DNA of 8,800 nt, taken from Eubacteriales bacterium. GTDB lineage: Bacteria; Bacillota; Clostridia; Peptostreptococcales; Anaerovoracaceae. The DNA lies in NCBI GenBank assembly GCA_028702415.1, contig JAQVOT010000043.1:1-8800 (forward strand), given 5' to 3'. The position numbers were made by a program, and so were the translations under genes. The notes under the pieces were generated by a model. It did not search any database, was not told the origin of the DNA, and saw nothing but the letters and a program-made list of their open reading frames with translations. Shown here in pieces: positions 1 through 4,336 of the stretch. Within the stretch, counting starts at the first letter, position 1, and each line of letters begins with the position of its first letter.

Positions 1-289
1 CGCAAATACTGCAGTTTGTCAGCTGAGCGGGTTCGTCCTTGGCCCAGATCAGAACAACGCAGTTGCTGTTGTCCACGTTCACAGCATCTCTGGCATAAAA
101 ATCCTCACCGGTTTCATGGGCAATATCTCTCATATGGTCCGCCAGCACATCCTTGTCCTCCCCTGTAAGAATCACAGAGTCGACGTCGTCAACGCCGCAT
201 CCCTTCGGTGCAGTCAGTGCAGCCGCAACCATTTTCTTTGCAACATTCATGGCCGCTTCAGCAGCCGCATCCTTTGTTTTATAAATCAT
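1..289 (-). CDS. DUF2148 ferredoxin-like domain protein (5' part, runs off the window)
   Basis: The minus strand reads open from an ATG at 289-287 to the window edge, giving 96 codons and no stop. The protein begins MIYKTKDAAAEAAMNVAKKM and continues with the TAPKGCGVDDV segment (about residues 26-36) and FYARDAVNV (64-72). The visible part ends in a Cys-x-x-Cys pair (C93, C96), with further cysteines at 31 and 77. This matches my memory of the DUF2148/COG4739 family, small anaerobe proteins described as containing a ferredoxin domain. Iron-sulfur binding is plausible but not shown, and the biological role is unknown. A GGGAGG ribosome binding site (minus strand, 302-297) sits 7 nt before the ATG and fixes the start. 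A TATAAT on the minus strand (317-312) implies a very short 5' leader. The gene is transcribed away from the rest of the window and is probably its own unit. Confidence 0.85.
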   Translation of the reverse strand, partial: MIYKTKDAAAEAAMNVAKKMVAAALTAPKGCGVDDVDSVILTGEDKDVLADHMRDIAHETGEDFYARDAVNVDNSNCVVLIWAKDEPAQLTNCSIC

Positions 290-311
290 AATACTACCTC
301 CCTTCGGGATT

Positions 312-317
312 ATTATA
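312..317 (-). promoter_or_regulatory. Minus-strand -10 element of the DUF2148 gene
   Basis: The minus strand reads TATAAT at 317-312, about 10 nt upstream of the GGGAGG ribosome binding site. No strong -35 lies at the usual distance; the best is a weak TGCAAA-like hexamer. Transcription would start near 305, leaving a leader of only about 16 nt. Confidence 0.5.
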
Positions 318-323
318 GCACAT

Positions 324-352
324 TGCTCCTGGATTTTGCAGTATGCTATAAT
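324..352 (+). promoter_or_regulatory. Extended -10 promoter of the shikimate-kinase-like gene
   Basis: TATAAT at 347-352 is preceded by TGC (344-346), an extended -10 that can compensate for a poor -35. The hexamer near 323-329 matches TTGACA weakly. The predicted start is near 359, followed by GGAGG at 366-370 and the ATG at 382. The two divergent -10 boxes are only about 30 bp apart, so the two promoters overlap. Confidence 0.55.
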
Positions 353-381
353 GCTTTCATAAGTCGGAGGATAAGGATTTT

Positions 382-873
382 ATGAGAAAAAAAATAATAT
401 ACGTAACAGGGCCTTTCGGGGCACCAATATTAGAGACAGCGCAGCGGATCGCAAAGGCAGAAGGACTTGTTTTGCATGATCTTGACAGGGAGATTGAGGG
501 GAAGGAGAACTGGTCCATCCGGCGCATGGTCATGATGCATGGAGAGCACAGCTACCGCGATGCTGAGCTGGATGCACTGAAGGCGCTTCAGGAGAAGAGG
601 GAAGATCTTGTTGTTGCCTGTGGTGACGGCATCCTTTATGATGAAGACAACCGGAAAATAATCAACAAGGGACGTCTTGTGATTGTCGGAATGGATCTCA
701 GCCAGGAGCAGCTCTGGGAGAATGCCAAAAGTAAACAGGACTCCTACCATGCATTTATGAGCATGCCGGCGGCGGAGGGTTCGGAGGTGGAGGCCAGGAA
801 GAAGGAGAAATTCTATCAACTGATTGAAAGGCAGAAGAATTTGTTTCGGCAGTATGGCGGATATAATAAATGA
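382..873 (+). CDS. Shikimate kinase-like protein with degenerate P-loop
   Basis: This 163-residue protein has the length and motif order of shikimate kinase (AroK family), which phosphorylates shikimate with ATP in the chorismate pathway. Visible landmarks are GPFGAPIL at 10-17 in the Walker A position, DLDREIE at 33-39, GEHSYRDAE at 54-62, CGDG at 80-83 in place of the usual GGG, and ERQKNLFRQY at 149-158, which resembles the lid region. Residues equivalent to the shikimate-binding Asp (D35), Arg (R59) and lid Arg (R150) appear to be kept. The Walker A signature GxxGxGK[ST] is lost: Lys and Ser/Thr are replaced by P15-I16 or nearby residues. An active kinase is therefore doubtful; a binding, regulatory or changed-specificity role is possible. 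GGAGG at 366-370 precedes the ATG by 11 nt. The next gene starts 55 nt downstream on the same strand. The fold assignment is fairly secure, the function is not. Confidence 0.7.
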   Translation: MRKKIIYVTGPFGAPILETAQRIAKAEGLVLHDLDREIEGKENWSIRRMVMMHGEHSYRDAELDALKALQEKREDLVVACGDGILYDEDNRKIINKGRLVIVGMDLSQEQLWENAKSKQDSYHAFMSMPAAEGSEVEARKKEKFYQLIERQKNLFRQYGGYNK

Positions 874-889
874 CAGCAGGACAAGAGGG

Positions 890-907
890 GAGCATGATAT
901 AATGCTC
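890..907 (+). promoter_or_regulatory. Possible extended -10 promoter within an inverted repeat
   Basis: TATAAT at 898-903, preceded by TGA (895-897), forms an extended -10 element 12 nt before the GGGAGG ribosome binding site of the nucleotidyltransferase gene. It lies inside a perfect inverted repeat, GAGCAT (890-895) and ATGCTC (902-907). ATGACA at 870-875 resembles a -35 box but sits 22 bp away, which is too far. The repeat could be an operator or chance. Confidence 0.42.
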
Positions 908-915
908 TGGCATAA

Positions 916-921
916 GGGAGG
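916..921 (+). promoter_or_regulatory. Ribosome binding site deciding the nucleotidyltransferase start
   Basis: GGGAGG lies 7 nt before the ATG at 929. The reading frame is open upstream to an ATG at 824 inside the preceding gene, but only the 929 start has a proper site and begins directly with the conserved N-terminal strand of the family. Confidence 0.75.
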
Positions 922-928
922 ACAGAAT

Positions 929-1852
929 ATGACAAAACCAACTTTAGTAATAATGGCAGCAGGCATGGGTTCAAGATACGGAGGCCTGAAGCAGGTAGAA
1001 AAAATAACAGACACGGGAGAAATAATTCTTGATTTTTCTCTTTATGATGCAATGATGGCCGGATTCGAAAGAGCAGTTTTCGTGATCAGGGAAGAGCACA
1101 GGGATATTTTCAGGGAGATCGTGGATGAACGGGCAGGCAGATACATGGAAATCGAATATGCGTATCAGGATATTGCAGACATTCCGGAGGGGTATGAAAT
1201 TCCGGAGGGCAGAGAGAAACCATGGGGTACTTCCCATGCGATTTATGCCTGCCGCAATCTCATTGACGGGCCCTTCCTCGTAATCAATGCGGATGATTAC
1301 TACGGACCGGAAGGCTTCGTCAGCGTATTTCAATATCTGGCCAATGGGAAACAAGACACAGATGTTTATGAGTTTTGCATGGCAGGATACATGCTCGAAA
1401 ACACCATTACTGAAAACGGTCACGTAACAAGAGGAGTGTGTGAAGTTGATGCAGAGGGATTTCTTAGTGATATAGTAGAGAGATACAAGATCCGTAGAGG
1501 GGAGGGTGGAATCTGCTATTATGACGAAGCAGCCGACAATTGGATACCTATTCCCGAGGGAACACAGGTGTCAATGAATTTCTGGGGATTCACCCGGAGT
1601 TTTATTGATGAAACAGAAATGCGCATAGAAGCCTTCCTCAAGAATGAAGTGCCGAAAGATCCAATGAAATCGGAGTTCCTGCTTCCCCGCACAGTTGATG
1701 AGCTGATCAAAGAAGGCAAGGCAAGGGTTAAGGTTCTCCCATGCCATGATAAGTGGTGCGGAGTGACATACAAGGAGGACAAACAGAGTGTAATGGATCA
1801 GCTCCAGGCAAAGAAGGATAAGGGCGAGTATCCGGAAAAACTGTGGAAGTAA
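929..1852 (+). CDS. Sugar-phosphate nucleotidyltransferase family protein
   Basis: The 307-residue product starts MTKPTLVIMAAGMGSRYGG, the nucleotide-binding loop of the NTP_transferase superfamily (G-x-G-x-R, with K21-Q22 following). Further family landmarks are PWGTSHA at 98-104, contacting the nucleotide base region, and NADDYYG at 120-126, carrying the metal-binding aspartate. Members transfer a nucleotidyl group from an NTP to a sugar phosphate or similar phosphate, releasing pyrophosphate, in the cytoplasm. This full-length, left-handed-helix-free form is a known stand-alone clostridial type with unassigned substrate. The C-terminal third (KVLPCHDKWCGVTYKED) fits the closing part of such enzymes. 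No pathway partner, such as a sugar epimerase or choline kinase, is visible next to it, so the substrate cannot be inferred. It follows the shikimate-kinase-like gene by 55 nt and precedes the glucosaminidase gene by 28 nt. Confidence 0.8.
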   Translation: MTKPTLVIMAAGMGSRYGGLKQVEKITDTGEIILDFSLYDAMMAGFERAVFVIREEHRDIFREIVDERAGRYMEIEYAYQDIADIPEGYEIPEGREKPWGTSHAIYACRNLIDGPFLVINADDYYGPEGFVSVFQYLANGKQDTDVYEFCMAGYMLENTITENGHVTRGVCEVDAEGFLSDIVERYKIRRGEGGICYYDEAADNWIPIPEGTQVSMNFWGFTRSFIDETEMRIEAFLKNEVPKDPMKSEFLLPRTVDELIKEGKARVKVLPCHDKWCGVTYKEDKQSVMDQLQAKKDKGEYPEKLWK

Positions 1853-1880
1853 GTCCCGGAGATAGGCATAATAATAGAAG

Positions 1881-2969
1881 ATGAGCGGAGCAATCAACAC
1901 AATAATATATTTTATTCTCAGCTTTCTGATTTCCACAGGGACAGCAGCCCTTGTTGAAGACACTCCTGAAGAAACGGCGGAGAAGTATTTCGCAGATCTG
2001 GCAGCGGGAAAGCAGCAGATTTTCCGGGAGTATGACCATAAGAATGATTTGATGGAAATCCAGAAGGATACCACAAAGGATCTGAGATTCAAAATTTCAG
2101 AAACCAGAATCAGGGGAGATGTGGCAGTAGCCAGGGTCAGATTGACCACCGGTGATTTTTCGGGTGTCCAGAAGGCTTACAGGCAGAATTCATACCGGTA
2201 TGTCATGGAGAACCTGTATTCAGAGAGCATCGGAGACAAGAATAAACTTGCTGGAAGCTGTCTGAAAATCTATAAAGACCAGGTGGCAGAAGCGGCCGAG
2301 TCCGAGGGAAAAAACTCCAGTGAAATTTTCATGGCAATGGAGAAAAATGCAGATGGAGAATGGCAGGTAATAATGACCCATGAGAACCGAAGAGCCATAA
2401 TGGGCGGGCTTGAGCTGCCCGGTGGGGAAGCAAAGGAGGATACTAAGGAGGATCTCTCAGACAAGCTGAGAAAGGACACCGTGGATTATGTGCTTCAGCA
2501 GGAAGAGATACCGGCATATTCATATGATCAGGTTCAGGTTATGGACATGAGCAAGCCAAGCGGGGTAACCGTAGAAGATCTTAAGATGGTAACAAGATAC
2601 AAGTTGGTGGGGACCGAAGAAAAGCTTTATGAACTTGAACAGAATTACAACCTGAACTGTTTGCTTTTGCTTGCCATAGCCTCTCATGAAAGCGCTTACG
2701 GAACCATGCAGTTCCATCCTAACAACGTATGCGGTTACGGATATAGCGGATTTTCATCCATCAACGATTGTCTGGACACCGTGGGCAGGGTACTGGCCAA
2801 AAACTATCTGGATTCCAGCGGCCCTTACTACAAAGGCAACACCATTGATTCCGTCAACAGAACCTACGCCGCCGATCCGTCTTGGGACAGTAAGGTGGCA
2901 AGAAAGGTTGCATATTTCTATGAAATCATCAGTGAGAACCACAACAGGCAACTGGAGAAGCTGAAATAA
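1881..2969 (+). CDS. Putatively exported glucosaminidase (GH73-type) with N-terminal accessory region
   Basis: This 362-residue protein has a hydrophobic N-terminus (about residues 8-24, ending STGTAALV) that could be a signal peptide or anchor. It lacks the basic residues usually found before such a segment. Residues about 25-200 start DTPEETAEKYFADL and contain a helical, charged region I do not recognise with certainty. The C-terminal region, from about 238, resembles the peptidoglycan glucosaminidase fold of GH73. It has AIASHESAYG with the likely catalytic glutamate E270, then NNVCGYGYSG, then NRTYAADPSWDSKV near the end. Such enzymes cleave glycan strands of the wall outside the membrane. 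The start is the first possible ATG, since TAG lies just upstream in frame. No good ribosome binding site is at normal distance: GGAG at 1858-1861 is 19 nt away. No terminator follows the stop; the next promoter begins three bases later. Confidence 0.75.
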   Translation: MSGAINTIIYFILSFLISTGTAALVEDTPEETAEKYFADLAAGKQQIFREYDHKNDLMEIQKDTTKDLRFKISETRIRGDVAVARVRLTTGDFSGVQKAYRQNSYRYVMENLYSESIGDKNKLAGSCLKIYKDQVAEAAESEGKNSSEIFMAMEKNADGEWQVIMTHENRRAIMGGLELPGGEAKEDTKEDLSDKLRKDTVDYVLQQEEIPAYSYDQVQVMDMSKPSGVTVEDLKMVTRYKLVGTEEKLYELEQNYNLNCLLLLAIASHESAYGTMQFHPNNVCGYGYSGFSSINDCLDTVGRVLAKNYLDSSGPYYKGNTIDSVNRTYAADPSWDSKVARKVAYFYEIISENHNRQLEKLK

Positions 2970-2972
2970 CAC

Positions 2973-3000
2973 TTGCAAAACACTTTGTTTATTGTATAAT
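2973..3000 (+). promoter_or_regulatory. Promoter of the rpsF-ssb-rpsR operon
   Basis: TTGCAA (2973-2978) and TATAAT (2995-3000) are separated by 16 bp, a good sigma-A-type promoter. It starts three bases after the glucosaminidase stop codon. Transcription would begin near 3006-3007, exactly at the first hairpin of the leader. Confidence 0.75.
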
Positions 3001-3005
3001 ATACG

Positions 3006-3125
3006 AGCGTGTATCTGCACGCATTGTCTTTGGGCAAGGGGCCCGGAGACAAAATCCTTGCGACGGAGCGGGCAGGAATTGCCGGCAGAAGGCCGTCGCC
3101 ATTTAGTCCACAGGGAGGTGAAAAA
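3006..3125 (+). ncRNA. Structured rpsF mRNA leader, candidate S6:S18 autoregulatory element
   Basis: A leader of about 120 nt separates the promoter from rpsF, far longer than the others in this window. Three stems can be drawn by hand. The first is GCGTG/CACGC (3007-3011 with 3018-3022). The second is GCAAGG/CCTTGC (3034-3039 with 3056-3061). The third is a 7-bp stem GCGACGG/CCGTCGC (3060-3066 with 3093-3099) enclosing GGCA/TGCC (3071-3074 with 3080-3083) and a CCG at 3082-3084. The second and third stems overlap by two bases, so they may compete. Many bacteria control rpsF through a leader that binds the S6:S18 complex, and a CCG triplet is its known recognition feature. Position and architecture fit that element, but I cannot verify the consensus. 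Confidence 0.6.
3113..3120 (+). promoter_or_regulatory. Ribosome binding site deciding the rpsF start
   Basis: GGGAGGTG lies 5 nt before the ATG at 3126. The frame is open upstream to 3009, but those 39 codons would cover the structured leader and are not S6-like. Confidence 0.8.
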
Positions 3126-3413
3126 ATGACAAACTATGAGGTAATGTTCATCATCGATCCTACACTTGAAGACGAGAAGAAAGAAGCCACTATTGAAGCC
3201 GTTAAGGAAATTATCGCTTCAGAAGGCGAAGTCGGAAAGGTAGACGTATGGGGAATGAGAAAGCTCGCATATCCGATTCAGAAGAAGACTGAAGGATATT
3301 ACGTTGTAATAGAGTTCAAGGCGCAGCCTACTCTGCCAAGGGAACTTGACAGAAGACTCAAGATTTCAGACAACGTTATGAGACACCTGATCGATAACAA
3401 GGATCAGAAATAA
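3126..3413 (+). CDS. rpsF: 30S ribosomal protein S6
   Basis: The 95-residue product has the usual bacterial S6 length and pattern. It shows MTNYEVMFIIDPTL at the N-terminus (first beta strand), VDVWGMRKLAYPIQKK in the middle and GYYVVIEFKAQP followed by RRLKISDNVMRHLI near the end. S6 binds 16S rRNA in the platform of the 30S subunit as a dimer with S18, whose gene lies two genes downstream. The gene opens the operon and follows the structured leader, which suggests feedback control by the S6:S18 complex. The tail after the fold is short (DNKDQK), without the long acidic extension seen in some species. Confidence 0.97.
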   Translation: MTNYEVMFIIDPTLEDEKKEATIEAVKEIIASEGEVGKVDVWGMRKLAYPIQKKTEGYYVVIEFKAQPTLPRELDRRLKISDNVMRHLIDNKDQK

Positions 3414-3431
3414 GAAAAGGGGAAAATATTA

Positions 3432-3866
3432 ATGAACAGCGTAATGTTAATTGGGAACCTGACAAGAGATCCGGAACTGAGATATTCCACCGGTGCCAAC
3501 CAGACCGCTATATGCAGATTTTCAATTGCAGTTAATGACGGCTACGGTGAAAATGAACGCACTAGCTTTCCAAGTATTGTTGTGTTCGGCAAGCAGGCTG
3601 AAAACTGTGAGAAGTATCTGACGAAAGGCAAAAAGGTTGCCATTACCGGAAGACTTCAGACGGGAAGTTACGAGAAAGATGGACGCAAGGTCTATACAAC
3701 AGATGTAATCGCAAGCAGAGTTGAATTTCTTGGCGGAGGCCAGGGAGGACAGGGTGGTCAGCAGGGAGGCCAGTCAAGCTTTGATGCACCAGCATCCGGC
3801 GGTGAAGACATGAACATTCCCGGAGGCGGATTTACATCACTTCAGGATGACGACATCCCATTCTAA
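3432..3866 (+). CDS. ssb: Single-stranded DNA-binding protein
   Basis: The 144-residue protein has an OB fold in residues 1 to about 100, seen from MNSVMLIGNLTRDPELRYS, FSIAVND, VFGKQAENCEKYLTKGKKV and GRLQTGSYEKDGRKVYTT. A Gly/Gln-rich flexible linker follows (about 100-115, repeats of GGQ). The protein ends in the acidic tip DDDIPF, the docking peptide for replication and repair partners. SSB coats single-stranded DNA as a tetramer during replication, recombination and repair. It lies between rpsF and rpsR as in most Firmicutes, 18 nt after the rpsF stop, with AGGGG (3418-3422) as its ribosome binding site. The linker is shorter than in B. subtilis SsbA. Confidence 0.97.
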   Translation: MNSVMLIGNLTRDPELRYSTGANQTAICRFSIAVNDGYGENERTSFPSIVVFGKQAENCEKYLTKGKKVAITGRLQTGSYEKDGRKVYTTDVIASRVEFLGGGQGGQGGQQGGQSSFDAPASGGEDMNIPGGGFTSLQDDDIPF

Positions 3867-3885
3867 ATGAAAGGAGACCATTTCA

Positions 3886-4131
3886 ATGGCTTATGATAAC
3901 AATAGACGTGGAGGCGGCGGCTTTAGAAGAAAAAAGGTTTGCCTGTTCTGCGCAGATAAGACAAAGAAAATAGATTACAAGGACGTAGATACATTGAAGA
4001 AGTATGTAACCGAAAGAGGTAAGATACTTCCAAGAAGAATTACAGGTACTTGTTCTATTCACCAGAGAGAGGTTACTAAGGCTATCAAGAAAGCAAGAGT
4101 AGTTGCCCTGATGCCATATGCAGCTGACTGA
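3886..4131 (+). CDS. rpsR: 30S ribosomal protein S18 (zinc-ligand form)
   Basis: The 81-residue product matches S18: a basic, glycine-rich start ([13 protein letters not shown]), [20 protein letters not shown] in the centre and [22 protein letters not shown] near the end. C19 and C22 (CLFC) together with C56 and H59 (CSIH) make a probable zinc site, the C+ type of S18, which many other bacteria have lost. Zinc-free paralogues are induced by zinc shortage in some species; none is visible here. S18 pairs with S6 on the 30S platform. AAGGAGA at 3871-3877 gives an 8-nt spacing to the ATG. The gene ends the operon, followed by the terminator at 4154. Confidence 0.97.
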   Translation: MAYDNNRRGGGGFRRKKVCLFCADKTKKIDYKDVDTLKKYVTERGKILPRRITGTCSIHQREVTKAIKKARVVALMPYAAD

Positions 4132-4153
4132 TCCGGCAAAAGCAATGAGCTTT

Positions 4154-4183
4154 AAGAACGCACGAATATGTGCGTTCTTTTTT
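4154..4183 (+). terminator. Intrinsic terminator of the rpsF-ssb-rpsR operon
   Basis: AAGAACGCAC (4154-4163) pairs perfectly with GTGCGTTCTT (4170-4179) around a 6-nt loop, and the run of T continues to 4183. A small five-base stem (4139-4143 with 4149-4153, AAAGC/GCTTT) abuts it directly upstream. The T-run is well defined on the plus strand; the A-rich 5' arm gives weaker support for reverse use. Confidence 0.92.
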
Positions 4184-4236
4184 ATAAGCAAAAACATATT
4201 CAGGAGCTCTGCTTTTGCATACAGATGAAAGAAACT

Positions 4237-4265
4237 TTGCAATATAGGACGCTTATAGGTATAAT
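4237..4265 (+). promoter_or_regulatory. Promoter of the gdpP-rplI-dnaB-dnaD group
   Basis: TTGCAA (4237-4242) and TATAAT (4260-4265) are 17 bp apart, the same hexamer pair as the rpsF promoter. The predicted start is near 4272, giving a leader of about 65 nt before the ATG at 4337. The rest of the 205-base gap between rpsR and gdpP holds only the terminator and this promoter; I see no gene in it. Confidence 0.75.
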
Positions 4266-4324
4266 GTAGTTTACGATAATATGCCTATTTGCGGGTATTT
4301 TTAGAAATGAACCAGCATGGTTCA

Positions 4325-4330
4325 GGGAGA
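4325..4330 (+). promoter_or_regulatory. Ribosome binding site deciding the gdpP start
   Basis: GGGAGA lies 6 nt before ATG 4337. In-frame alternatives are TTG 4289 and ATG 4307. Neither has a comparable site upstream, and the extra residues (N-Q-H-G-S-G-R-F) are not membrane-like, so the choice does not affect the lack of transmembrane helices. Confidence 0.65.
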
Positions 4331-4336
4331 TTTGAA

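Noticed and set aside
116..385. Open frame on the plus strand across the divergent promoter region
   Set aside because: It is antisense to the well-supported DUF2148 gene, crosses both promoters, and has no ribosome binding site or recognisable protein pattern.
824..928. N-terminal extension of the nucleotidyltransferase from ATG 824
   Set aside because: The 35 extra codons overlap the preceding gene in another frame and are not family-like. ATG 929 has a good ribosome binding site and the conserved N-terminal motif.
1181..1208. Ten-base direct repeat ATTCCGGAGG at 1181 and 1199
   Set aside because: It encodes the paired I-P-E-G motif that, as I recall, is usual in this nucleotidyltransferase family, so protein constraint explains it.
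3009..3125. S6 start at 3009
   Set aside because: The added 39 residues lie over the structured leader and do not resemble S6. The ribosome binding site at 3113-3120 supports 3126.
3733..3775. Short GG(A/T)CAG-type repeats
   Set aside because: They encode the Gly/Gln linker of SSB, a normal low-complexity region.
4188..4218. Inverted repeat GCAAAA/TTTTGC after the rpsR terminator, with GAGCTC between the arms
   Set aside because: The stem is short and AT-rich, the loop is long, and no T-run follows. It is not convincing as a terminator or small RNA.
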